Assembly: GCA_019239415.1 (NCBI GenBank)
Contig: JAFAZW010000097.1
Span: 1-37,517, forward strand
Direction: 5' to 3'
DNA: 37,517 nucleotides
Source: Alphaproteobacteria bacterium
Lineage (GTDB): Bacteria; Pseudomonadota; Alphaproteobacteria; Sphingomonadales; Sphingomonadaceae
Shown here: piece by piece, positions 25,312-34,463 of the stretch
How the letters are laid out: every line of letters begins with the position of its first letter
Position numbering within the stretch: the first letter of the stretch is position 1
Made by a program: the position numbers and the translations under genes
Notes under the pieces: generated by a model
The model's input: the letters and a program-made list of their open reading frames with translations, nothing else
Databases searched by the model: none
What the model was told of the DNA's origin: nothing

Positions 25312-27081
25312 ATGCGGTCCACGAGCTATTGCCGGCGTCGCGCGCGTCCCGAGGCGGCGCTTATGCTTGCCGGCCCGGCCCTCCTCCTCGCCACCGCCGG
25401 TCACGCCCAGTCCAACCCGCCGGCGTTGCCGAGCCGCCCGCAGGTCGAGCAGCCCCGTCCCGAGCGGCCCGAGCCGGCCGCCCACGTACGGGTCAATGGC
25501 GCGGGCGCGATCGCCGCCGCGCCGTGCCCGCTGCGCAGCTACGACCTCAAGGTGAAGATCGAGCGGCTGGCGTTCACCGGGTTCAACGGCGCGCCGCTTG
25601 CCCCGGAGGTCGCGCGGCTGCTCGCGGCGGTCCAGCCCCCCGCGGCGGGCTCCCAGGACATCGCGGTGATTTGCGACCTGCGCGACGAGGCGACGGCCCG
25701 TCTGCGCCGGGCCGGCTATATCGCGACGGTCCAGATCCCGCCCCAGACGATCGCGACCAACGAGCTTCGGCTCGAGGTGATCACCGCGCACATCGTCGAA
25801 GTCCGCGTCCATGGCGATGCTCCGCCCTATCGCCAGACGCTTGCGGCGCGAGCCGAGCAGCTCAAGGCGCTGAACCCGCTCAACGAGCGCGACGCCGAGC
25901 GAATCCTGCTCATCGCCGGCGACATTCCGGGGCTCGACGTGCAGCTCGCGCTGCAGCCGGCCGGCACCGTCCCGGGCGAAGTCATCGGCGATCTCAACAT
26001 CGCCTACCGGCCCTATTCGCTGATGGCCAATGCCAACAATTACGGCTCGCGCCAGCTCGGCCGCGAAACCGCCTATGTGCGCGGAGAGCTGTACGGCCTG
26101 ACCGGCGCCTCCGACGTCACCTATCTCGGTGCGTCGACCACCTTCGATCTGCGCGAGCAGAAGGTCGTCCAGATCGGCCATATGACCGGCCTCGGCCACG
26201 ATGGCGTAACGCTCGAGGGGAGCTTCCTCTATGCCTGGTCGCGGCCGGACCTCGGCGTGCTCGACCTGCGCTCCGAGACGCTGATCGGCGATCTCGTCCT
26301 GTCGGCACCGCTGCAACGCACGCGCCGGACCCGCTCCAACCTCGCGGGCGGGTTCGAGATCATCGAGCAGCGGACGCGAGTCTTCAGCGGGGCGACACCG
26401 GCGCCGCTCAACCGCGACAAGCTGCGTGTCGCGTTCCTGCGGGGCGACATCCAGATCCGGGACTTCCTCCCCGGCGGCGGCGAGGCCTATTCGCTGGCCG
26501 CCTCGCTGGAGGTGCGCAAAGGGCTCGGCATCTTCGGCGCCACCCATCGCGGCGAGATCGCCCCAAGCGGCTATACCCCGTCGCGGTTCAACGGCGATCC
26601 CCAGGCCGTGGTCGTCCGCGCCGATCTTTCCGGCGTGGTGGGCATCGGGCCGGTCTTTTCCCTGCATGCGCGCGTGCACGGTCAGTGGTCGAACCACGCG
26701 CTGCTCAATTTCGAGGAATATTCGCTCGGCAACCTGACGATCGGGCGCGGCTACGATCCGGGCGCGAACAGCGCCGACCGGGCTGTCGCCGCGAGGATCG
26801 AGCCGCGCGCGCGGCTGTTTGACGACGGCCGTCACCGCCTCGAGGCCTTCGGCTTCTACGACAGCGTCTGGATCTGGAACCTCGATCCGAACGCCACCGA
26901 GAACGACCGGCGGCTGGGCTCGTGGGGCGGCGGTTTGCGCGCCCTGCTGCCGGGCATCGCCGTGCTCGAAGCGATGTACGCGCATCCGGAGGACAAGGCG
27001 CTGCTGGTGCCCGGCGCCAGGCGCGCGCCGGCGCGCGTCCTCGTTTCGCTGACCCTCCAATCCCCGCCGGGCGGCCGCTGA
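25312..27081 (+). CDS. TpsB-type outer-membrane transporter (ShlB/FhaC/HecB family)
   Basis: The 589-residue protein is the translocation pore of a two-partner (type Vb) secretion system. A signal peptide (about residues 1-32, hydrophobic LMLAGPALLLATAGHAQ) is followed by a Pro-rich linker, a first POTRA domain (about 78-155, VKIERLAFTGFNGAPL..VARLLAAVQP), and a second around ATNELRLEVITAHIVEVRVHG and NPLNERDAERILLIAGDIPGLDVQLALQPAG. The rest has amphipathic strands of a 16-strand barrel (YGSRQLGRETAYVRGELYGL, VTYLGASTTFDLREQ), ending in beta-like VLVSLTLQSPPGGR. The start follows a weak purine-rich SD. tpsA begins 17 bases after the stop, so substrate and transporter are co-expressed. Confidence 0.92.
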   Translation: MRSTSYCRRRARPEAALMLAGPALLLATAGHAQSNPPALPSRPQVEQPRPERPEPAAHVRVNGAGAIAAAPCPLRSYDLKVKIERLAFTGFNGAPLAPEVARLLAAVQPPAAGSQDIAVICDLRDEATARLRRAGYIATVQIPPQTIATNELRLEVITAHIVEVRVHGDAPPYRQTLAARAEQLKALNPLNERDAERILLIAGDIPGLDVQLALQPAGTVPGEVIGDLNIAYRPYSLMANANNYGSRQLGRETAYVRGELYGLTGASDVTYLGASTTFDLREQKVVQIGHMTGLGHDGVTLEGSFLYAWSRPDLGVLDLRSETLIGDLVLSAPLQRTRRTRSNLAGGFEIIEQRTRVFSGATPAPLNRDKLRVAFLRGDIQIRDFLPGGGEAYSLAASLEVRKGLGIFGATHRGEIAPSGYTPSRFNGDPQAVVVRADLSGVVGIGPVFSLHARVHGQWSNHALLNFEEYSLGNLTIGRGYDPGANSADRAVAARIEPRARLFDDGRHRLEAFGFYDSVWIWNLDPNATENDRRLGSWGGGLRALLPGIAVLEAMYAHPEDKALLVPGARRAPARVLVSLTLQSPPGGR

Positions 27082-27098
27082 GCGCGCAGGAGATGACG

Positions 27099-30000
27099 AT
27101 GATCCGCACCAGGTCCCGCTTTCGCTTCCGCCGCACTTTGATGCTGTCCACCGCGCTGGCCGGGGGGGGCGCGTTCGCGGCAAGTCCGGGCGGGGCCCAG
27201 ACCCTGCCGACCTCGGGCGACGTCGTGTCGACGGCAACCAACCCCGGCGGAACGGCGCCGACGGTCGGCAATCCCAATGCGACCACCCTCCAGGTGGATC
27301 TCAAGGCGAAATCCACCCTGATCAACTGGAACGGTTTCAACGTCCCGGTCGGCAACACCGCCAATTTCACCGATGCGACGTCCGGGATCGGCAACCTGGC
27401 GGTGCTGAACCGCGACGTGAACGGCACCAACCCGTCGCAGATTCTCGGGGCGTTGAACGCGCCGGGCAACGTCACCGTCTACGTCGTCAACCCGGTCGGA
27501 GTGATCTTCGGGGCGGGGAGCAGCGTCAACGTCGGTGCGCTGATCGCGAGCAGCCTCGATCTCGATGCCGCGAACCAGTCGGCCTTCCTGAACGGCGCCA
27601 CCAGCCTCACCTTCGCCGGCCCCGCGTCCGCGACCGGGGGGGTCACGGTGAATGGCAGCCTCACCGCGACGTCGAGCTCCGGCCTCGGCCATCTCGTCCT
27701 GCTCGGGCCGGCGATCAGCATGTCCGGGGCTTCGCTCAGCGGGTCGGGCGACGTCGCCGTGGTCGCCGGGACCGACATCACCGTCACCAGTGCGGGGAGC
27801 CCGCTCAGCTTCGTGATCAACCAGGGCACGACGGTCAACAACGCCATCGCCGTCAACGGCACCGTCAACGGCCGCAACGTCACTTTTGCGGCGGCGCGCC
27901 CGGCCGCCCTGCTCAGCACTCTGCTCGGCGTCAGCGGCACCGTGACGGCGACCGGCGCGGCGGCGACCGATCACGGCATCGTCCTCCTCGGCGGGCAATC
28001 CGGCCCGGGCGTCACGGTTTCGCAGCCCTCGACGAACATCGACATCGACGCGTCCGGCGCGACCTTCGTGTCGGCGAAGGACGCCACCTTCGCCACCGGC
28101 GGCGACGTCAATATCGGCTCGGTGAAGGTCGCCGGGGATTACGCCGTGACCGCCGCCACGTTCCACGGCAACGCGCTGGCGCCGATCTTGACCGGCACCG
28201 GGAGCGATTTCACGGTGGTGGACACGGCGGGGGGCTTGAGCGTCGGCGCCCTCAGCGCCCCCGGCACGCTCAGCATCACCACCCAGAATGGCGGCCTCAC
28301 CGTCGGCGGCAACCTCGCTTCGACCAACGAGGGGATCGCGCTCAACGGCGCGACCGGAATCCAGCTCAACGGCGTCGCGCTCACCTCCCCCGGCTCGCAG
28401 GCGCTGACCGGCGCCGTCACGCTTGCCGGCAGCAACGGCCTCACCGCCTCGGGCTCGGGGTCGACTGTGACGTTCAACGGCACCGTCAATGCCTCCGCGC
28501 CGTCCAGCCTGACGGTGAGCTCGAGCGGCGGGACCGTCTTCAACGGGAGCGTCGGCGGTTCCTCCGCGCCGACCACGGTGACGGTCAGCGGACCAGCCAC
28601 CCTCAATGCCGCCAAGATCCTGGCGACGAACGGCATCACGCTCGGAAGCCTGACCCTCGGCGCGTCGGCGCCCGCCGCGGTCCAGCTCGACGCGGGGACG
28701 GGGGCGCTGTCCGTCGCATCGATCACGGCCGCGACCGCGGACGCCAACGATCTGACCCTGGGCGGAAGCACGATCGGCGTCGGCAACGTCGGCATCGGCG
28801 GGCGGCTGAAGTCGGTAACCTTCAACGCTCCGACGACGCTTTCCGGCAACGTCGCGGCGGCCAACGCCGCCGCCTTCCTCGGCGCGCTGACGCTCACCGG
28901 ATCGGGGCTGCGGAAGATCACCGCCGGTTCCGCAACGTTCCAGACCGTCGATTCCGCGGTGGCCGACACGAGCGGACTCTCGGTCGACACCGGCTCGGGA
29001 AGCGTCACCTTCAGCGGCCCCGTCGGCGCGGCCGGCCGCCTGGGCGGCCTGGCCATCAAGTCCGGCACCGCGTCCTTCTCCGGCACCAACAAAGTCGACT
29101 TGCTGGCGGCGGATGTCGGGAGCGGCGGCTTCAGCTTCACCAACGGCTCGGCGCTCATATTGGGCACGCTCGACGGGCTCAGCGGGATCAAGCTCGGCAC
29201 CGGCGCCGTGTCCATCTCGACCACCGGTCCGACGTCGGACCTGACCGTCGCCCAAGCGGTGACGGCGACGTCGGGCCCGGTCGCGCTCACCTCGTCCCGC
29301 GACATCGCCGGCGCCGGCAGCGTCGGCGCCGGCGGCACCGGCAACGGCGTCACGCTCGCGGCCGCCGCGGGCACGATCGCCCTCACCGGCACGGTCACCG
29401 CGCCCGGCACGATCGCCGCGACCGCGCTCAACTCGCTGTCGCTGGGCGGCGCCGCCAGCAGCGGCGGCGACGTCAATCTCCGCAGCAACTTGGGCAATGT
29501 CGCGGTCGCCGGGACCGTGAGCGGCGTCGACGTTGCCATCAAGTCGGCGGGCACCATCGTCACCGGCGCCATCACGGCGCAGGACGACATCGTGCTGCGC
29601 TCGACGGGGTCGACGACGACGGGCGCGCTGACCGCGGCGATCGGCGCCGACGCGGACGGCGCGGGAGACGCGTTGTTCGGGGGCGCGAATTCGCTGGCCG
29701 GCGGCGGCGATATCGATGTCGCCGCGAACGGCATCTCGATCGGCGGCCTCGTCCGCGCGACGACCGGCAGCGGCTCCGACATCCGCCTGTCCGGCGGCGG
29801 AGGAGGCGTCGGCGACCTGACCCGCAACCTCGATCTGGCCGCCGGCGGCAACGTCGTCGTCTCGGGCCCCGGTCGCGGGATCGACATCCTGATCGCCGCG
29901 GCGACGGGCAACCTCACCGCGGACGCGCTCACCGCGACCGGCAACGCGACGCTCTCGGCGGGCAACATCCTGACGCTGAATGCGCCGGTGGCGCTGACGA

Positions 30001-33000
30001 GCGGCGACCTCACCATGACCGCAACGGATTGGGGCGGCGTCGCGCTGACCAACCCGATGACCGGCGGCGACGATCTCACGATCGTCGATCTGGCCGGCGG
30101 CCTTTCGGTCGGACCGCTGACCGCCCCCGGCACGCTGTCGATCAAGGCGACGAACGGAACCCTCACCGTCACCGGAACGCTCGCCTCGACCAACGAGGGG
30201 ATCGACCTCACCACCACCGGCAACAACCCGATCCTGCTGAACGGCCGCCTGACGACCGGCCTCGCTTCGGGCCGCACCGTGACCCTGAGCTCGGGCGGCG
30301 GCATCTTCCAGATGAACGGCACGTCGATCACCACCGATCTGCTCACCGGTGCGGCGGTCGGCGGCGCGATCGTCGGATCGTCGACCAACAGCATCAACCG
30401 GGTCGCTTTCGCAGCGGACTCGCTGTTCCTGCGCAATTCGGGGCCGTTGACCGTCGCGGGCGCGGTGACCGGCCCGAACGGCGTCGACGTCGCGACGCTC
30501 TCCGGCGACCTCACGGTGAACGCCCCCGTCACGACGACCGGGGGCGCGATCTCGCTCGCCGGTGCCGCCAACCTCGCCGTCAACAGCGCCGTGGGCGCCG
30601 GGAGTGGTCCGATCTCGCTGACGGGATCTTCCGGCGCGATCGGTCTCGGCGCGAACGTGTCGACGACCGGGACCGTGACGCTGAACGCCGGGACCACCGT
30701 CACCCAGACGGCGGGGGTGCTGAGCGCCGGCACGCTGACCGGCGCGTCCGCGGGCGCGACGAGCCTCGTCGCCTCGACCAACCAGGTCGGGACGCTCGGC
30801 AATTTCAGCGCGGGCAGCTTCGCGCTCAACGACGGCGGCGGCCTCGCCGTGGCGGGGGCCGTCACCGGCACGGCGGGCGTGTCGATCGCGACGAGCGGGC
30901 TCCTCTCGGTCGCTTCCGGCGGCTCGATCGGTGCGACGAACGCGCCCATTTCCCTCACGGCCAGCGGTGCGTCGTCCAGCATCGCGCTGGCCGGTCCGGT
31001 CAATGCCGGCACCGGCCTGGTGACGCTCGTCGCGGGCAATGCGATCGGCCAGTCCGGGAGCGGGGTCGTCACCGCCGGAACGCTCACCGGAAGCTCCGGC
31101 GGCGCGACCAATCTCGCCACGCTCGTCAACCAGATCGGCAATCTCGGTCCGTTCACCGCGGCGGGATTCGCGCTGCGCGACGCCGGCGGCCTCACGGTCG
31201 CCGGAACGGTGGACGGGACGAGCGGCGGCGTCGCCATCGAGACGTCGGGCGATCTCATCGTCAATGCGGGAATTCTCGCCGCCAATGCGGCCATTGGCCT
31301 CGTCGCGACCGGGGCGAACAGCGACATCTCGCTCAACGCTCCGGTCAACGCCGGCACCGGCACCGTCACGCTGACCGCGAACGGCGCGGGCGGCACGATT
31401 GGGCAGACGGCCTCCGGCGTGATCACCGCCGGCCTCCTCACCGGAAGCTCGAACGGCGCGACGACGCTCACCGCGGCGCTGAACCAGCTTGCCGCCCTCG
31501 GCCCGTTCAGCGCCACCGGCTTCGCATTGCGCAACGATCCGGCCCTGACCGTGAGCGGGCCCGTCACTGCCGGTTCGGGCGCCCTCAGCCTCGAAGTGGT
31601 GGGCGACCCGCTCGCGGTGAACGCCAACCTCACCGGCACCGGCGTGACGCTGAAGGCGACCGGCATCTCGCAGGCGGCGGGGAGCGTGGTCAATGCCGGA
31701 GCGGGTTCGATCCTGGTCGATGCCGACGACGGCGCGATCAATATGGCCGGCACGCTGACGACGACCAACGGCGGCGCGAGCGCGGTGCGGATCATCGACT
31801 CGGGCAATGCCGTCCTGGGTACGATCGCCACCGGGGCCGGGGGAACCGTGACCCTCGGCGGCGCGGCTGGCGACTCCCTCTCCGGAACCGTCACCCAGAC
31901 CGCCGGCACCGCCATTACCGCGGGCACGCTGACCGGCAACGTCGGGTCCGCGATCCTCGCCAACGCCGGCAACGATGTGACCACGCTGGCCGCATTCACC
32001 ACGGGCTCCGGCTTCGTCTTCACCGACGCCAACACGCTGGCGGTGTCGGGGCCGGTCGACGCCGGCACCGGCAACCTCATTCTCAACGTCACGACCGGCC
32101 CCCTGACGCTGGCCGGGGACCTCACTGCCGCCACCGGGTCCGTCGCGCTCACCGCCCCGGCGGGGCCGATCAACCAGACGGGCGGCCGCATCAAGGCCGC
32201 CGCCCTGACGGGCCTCTCCGCCGGCGGCGCCTCACTCAACTCGGCGACCAACGACATCGTCTCGCTGGCGGGCTTCTCCAACAGCGGCGCCGGTGGAATC
32301 AGCCTTGTCGACGGCCGCAGCCTGACCGTTACCGCGACGGTCAATTCCGGCGCGGGGAACCTCAGCATCAAGGCGCCGGGCATCGCCTTCAACGGCCAGA
32401 CGCTGACCTCCGGCGCGAACATCCTGCTCGATGCGCAGACCGGAGCGCTCGCCGGCTCGACCGCGACGGCGGCCGGCAACCTGACCGGCACCGGCGCGAG
32501 CATCGACATCGCCGCGGCCACCGCCACGGGCGGCGCGCTGGCGCTGACCGCGGCCGGCGGGCAGCTGACCCTCGGCACCGGCAATGCCGGCACCACCGCG
32601 ACGCTGACCAAGAACGGCGCGGGCGGCGAGTTGCAGGTGACGACGTCGCTGACCGCGGGCAATGCCGCGGCGAACGGCGACGCGACGCTGACCTCCTCCA
32701 CGAGCGCCCGGCTCGCGAACGTGACGAGCAAGACCGGCAACGTGTCGGTCACCGCGCTCGCCGGCGACGTGACGGGCGTCGGCCCGGGCCGCGCCAACCT
32801 CGCCGCCCAGGGTGCCGCAAAGGATGTGACGGTCCGCGCCGGGGGGCTTGCGCTGCTCGGCACCGTGGCGGCCGGGCAGGACGTGACGGTGACGGCGGGG
32901 CTCGCCGCCTCGTCGCCCAACGGCAGCATCGACGCGACGGCGCTCGCCGGCCGCGACATCGCGCTCGATGCCCGCGCCGGCGGCGTCACGCTCGGGACGG

Positions 33001-34463
33001 CGACGGCGCGCGACGACATCGCGATCCGCGCCACGGGCGCCGTGGCGGCGACCAGCCTCGCCAGCGGGGTCACCGTCGGCTCGCAAGGCCCGGTCGACGC
33101 GGCGGGCGCGGCGGATACGCTCGTCACGTCCGCCGTCAGCCTCACCGGCAACGACATCGACGTGCGCGGCAGCGCGGTTACGGTGGGGACGGCGTCGGCA
33201 GCCGGCGCGGGCTCGGACCTCCGCCTGACGGCGAATAGCGGCAACCTCTCGCTCGCGTCTGGAACGGCCGCGCAGGACGTCGCGCTGCGCGCCTCGACCG
33301 GATCGGCGCAGGTCGGCACGGCGGCGGCCGGCCGCGACCTCGCCATCGCCGCGACGGACCTCGACATCGCAACCGCGGCGACCGCGGCCGCCACCGGCTC
33401 GGCGACGTTCACCCAACTCGGCAGCGGGCCGCTGCGCCTCGGCGACGCCACGCCCTCCGCCGGCGGCTTCAGCCTGACGCAGGCGGAAGTGAACCGCATC
33501 GCCGCGGGGACGGTGACGTTCGACCCGGGGGCGAACAATGTCGAGATCGGCACCCTCGCGCTCGGCGACTCGGTCGGCGCGACGCAGTTCACGATTCTCG
33601 GAACCGCCCGCTTCGACGTGACCGGCGCGTTCTCGACCGGTCAGGCGTCGACGTCGCGCACCGTCCGCCTGGGGGGCGACGGCGGCACCGGGGAGGCCTC
33701 GGTGATCAGGGTGGCCGCGACCGCGGCGGGCGGCGGCCGCCTGCTGATGGGCAATTCGAACGTCGACCTTCGCGGGCGCCGGATCGGCGTCGGCGAGGAC
33801 GATCAATTCCTCACCGCCCTCGGCCTCACGCCGACGGGAACCCCGGTCTCCCCGGCCATCGCGGCATCCAGCTATGTCGGCAACGCCGCCTCGCGCCTCT
33901 ACAACCCGGCCGTCCCCTATTCGAACGGCATCGTCCTCACCGCCAACCGGCTGACGGTGCGCTATTCCGACTATGCGCTGTTCCAGAACACGGCGGTGGG
34001 CGGGGCGCCGCCGCGCGGGGCTCAGATCGGCAGCCTCGGGGTCACCAACACGCTCGCGCTGAGCTCGAGCGGAACCGGGGCCTCGACGAACGGCTTTGCG
34101 CTGTTCGGCGAGATCAACGGCCGCGGCGGCGCGCAGGCGGCCCTGCTCGGCCCGACCGTCATCGGCCTCTCCGCCGTCAGTCCGGGCGATACGCGGATCA
34201 ACGGCTGCCTCGTCGGCTCGGGCGGCGGCGGCTGCCTGATCAGCGTCGTCGCGACCCCGGCGCTCAACATCTTCGACCAGAGCCAGGCGAATCTCATCCG
34301 CGTCGCCAACGCCCTGCCGCTGCCATTTGACCCGGTCGTCGGCGCGAACAACGAAGCCCTGTTCTCGGGCCTGAGCGCGATCGACGCCGTGACCGCGCAG
34401 CCCAAGTGCGAGGAGGGCGAGAAAGGGGCTGCGTGCCGCGCCGCCCGGGAGGACCATCCATGA
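27099..34463 (+). CDS. TpsA-type filamentous-haemagglutinin-like exoprotein, 2454 residues
   Basis: Secreted adhesin-like beta-helix protein. The basic N-terminus (MIRTRSRFRFRRTLMLSTALAGG) is a signal peptide ending near GGAQT. The TPS secretion domain follows (about residues 40-260): LINWNGFNVPVGNTANF, LNRDVNGTNPSQILG, and NPVGVIFGAGSSVNVGAL (residue 131 on), where FHA has NPNG. The body is Gly/Ala/Thr/Ser-rich beta-helix repeats, with five units of about 100-160 residues each carrying AGTLTG (30670-32345), and a duplicated APGTLSI..STNEGI block (28200-28385 and 30080-30250). Near the end is a Cys pair in INGCLVGSGGGGCLIS. The ATG at 27099 is preferred over 27093 because AGGAG lies 6 bases before it. 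Its last four bases overlap the CHAT gene. Confidence 0.93.
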   Translation: MIRTRSRFRFRRTLMLSTALAGGGAFAASPGGAQTLPTSGDVVSTATNPGGTAPTVGNPNATTLQVDLKAKSTLINWNGFNVPVGNTANFTDATSGIGNLAVLNRDVNGTNPSQILGALNAPGNVTVYVVNPVGVIFGAGSSVNVGALIASSLDLDAANQSAFLNGATSLTFAGPASATGGVTVNGSLTATSSSGLGHLVLLGPAISMSGASLSGSGDVAVVAGTDITVTSAGSPLSFVINQGTTVNNAIAVNGTVNGRNVTFAAARPAALLSTLLGVSGTVTATGAAATDHGIVLLGGQSGPGVTVSQPSTNIDIDASGATFVSAKDATFATGGDVNIGSVKVAGDYAVTAATFHGNALAPILTGTGSDFTVVDTAGGLSVGALSAPGTLSITTQNGGLTVGGNLASTNEGIALNGATGIQLNGVALTSPGSQALTGAVTLAGSNGLTASGSGSTVTFNGTVNASAPSSLTVSSSGGTVFNGSVGGSSAPTTVTVSGPATLNAAKILATNGITLGSLTLGASAPAAVQLDAGTGALSVASITAATADANDLTLGGSTIGVGNVGIGGRLKSVTFNAPTTLSGNVAAANAAAFLGALTLTGSGLRKITAGSATFQTVDSAVADTSGLSVDTGSGSVTFSGPVGAAGRLGGLAIKSGTASFSGTNKVDLLAADVGSGGFSFTNGSALILGTLDGLSGIKLGTGAVSISTTGPTSDLTVAQAVTATSGPVALTSSRDIAGAGSVGAGGTGNGVTLAAAAGTIALTGTVTAPGTIAATALNSLSLGGAASSGGDVNLRSNLGNVAVAGTVSGVDVAIKSAGTIVTGAITAQDDIVLRSTGSTTTGALTAAIGADADGAGDALFGGANSLAGGGDIDVAANGISIGGLVRATTGSGSDIRLSGGGGGVGDLTRNLDLAAGGNVVVSGPGRGIDILIAAATGNLTADALTATGNATLSAGNILTLNAPVALTSGDLTMTATDWGGVALTNPMTGGDDLTIVDLAGGLSVGPLTAPGTLSIKATNGTLTVTGTLASTNEGIDLTTTGNNPILLNGRLTTGLASGRTVTLSSGGGIFQMNGTSITTDLLTGAAVGGAIVGSSTNSINRVAFAADSLFLRNSGPLTVAGAVTGPNGVDVATLSGDLTVNAPVTTTGGAISLAGAANLAVNSAVGAGSGPISLTGSSGAIGLGANVSTTGTVTLNAGTTVTQTAGVLSAGTLTGASAGATSLVASTNQVGTLGNFSAGSFALNDGGGLAVAGAVTGTAGVSIATSGLLSVASGGSIGATNAPISLTASGASSSIALAGPVNAGTGLVTLVAGNAIGQSGSGVVTAGTLTGSSGGATNLATLVNQIGNLGPFTAAGFALRDAGGLTVAGTVDGTSGGVAIETSGDLIVNAGILAANAAIGLVATGANSDISLNAPVNAGTGTVTLTANGAGGTIGQTASGVITAGLLTGSSNGATTLTAALNQLAALGPFSATGFALRNDPALTVSGPVTAGSGALSLEVVGDPLAVNANLTGTGVTLKATGISQAAGSVVNAGAGSILVDADDGAINMAGTLTTTNGGASAVRIIDSGNAVLGTIATGAGGTVTLGGAAGDSLSGTVTQTAGTAITAGTLTGNVGSAILANAGNDVTTLAAFTTGSGFVFTDANTLAVSGPVDAGTGNLILNVTTGPLTLAGDLTAATGSVALTAPAGPINQTGGRIKAAALTGLSAGGASLNSATNDIVSLAGFSNSGAGGISLVDGRSLTVTATVNSGAGNLSIKAPGIAFNGQTLTSGANILLDAQTGALAGSTATAAGNLTGTGASIDIAAATATGGALALTAAGGQLTLGTGNAGTTATLTKNGAGGELQVTTSLTAGNAAANGDATLTSSTSARLANVTSKTGNVSVTALAGDVTGVGPGRANLAAQGAAKDVTVRAGGLALLGTVAAGQDVTVTAGLAASSPNGSIDATALAGRDIALDARAGGVTLGTATARDDIAIRATGAVAATSLASGVTVGSQGPVDAAGAADTLVTSAVSLTGNDIDVRGSAVTVGTASAAGAGSDLRLTANSGNLSLASGTAAQDVALRASTGSAQVGTAAAGRDLAIAATDLDIATAATAAATGSATFTQLGSGPLRLGDATPSAGGFSLTQAEVNRIAAGTVTFDPGANNVEIGTLALGDSVGATQFTILGTARFDVTGAFSTGQASTSRTVRLGGDGGTGEASVIRVAATAAGGGRLLMGNSNVDLRGRRIGVGEDDQFLTALGLTPTGTPVSPAIAASSYVGNAASRLYNPAVPYSNGIVLTANRLTVRYSDYALFQNTAVGGAPPRGAQIGSLGVTNTLALSSSGTGASTNGFALFGEINGRGGAQAALLGPTVIGLSAVSPGDTRINGCLVGSGGGGCLISVVATPALNIFDQSQANLIRVANALPLPFDPVVGANNEALFSGLSAIDAVTAQPKCEEGEKGAACRAAREDHP
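30670..32345 (+). repeat. five imperfect repeat units inside the exoprotein
   Basis: Units begin near 30670, 31010, 31359, 31839 and 32137. Each has the order TVTL, IGQ/TQTA/INQT, AGTLTG (or AALTG), an Asn-rich N-Q-V/I-G-L-G-F stretch, a GFAL/GGISL strand with D-G/N, LTVAG/LAVSG, then NAGTG. The first three are closest to each other, the last two more diverged, so they arose by successive duplication. Confidence 0.75.

Noticed and set aside
26856-29255. Minus-strand open frame of 799 codons across the tpsB-tpsA junction
   Set aside because: Shadow of tpsA; Gly/Arg/Asp-rich with no recognisable fold.
30670-32345. Repeats considered as a CRISPR array
   Set aside because: The units are protein-coding repeats of about 300-480 bases with no short direct repeat and unique spacer pattern, and no cas genes are present; the CHAT gene alone is not a CRISPR sign.
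30029-33238. Plus-strand open frame of 1069 codons in another frame of tpsA
   Set aside because: Almost entirely Arg, Asp, His and Gly, a frameshifted reading of the repeats.
28139-33592. Minus-strand open frame of 1817 codons opposite tpsA
   Set aside because: It is the shadow of a Gly/Ala/Thr-rich repetitive gene in GC-rich DNA; it has no domains and is rich in Pro, Val and Ala as expected from the antisense of GCC/ACC codons.
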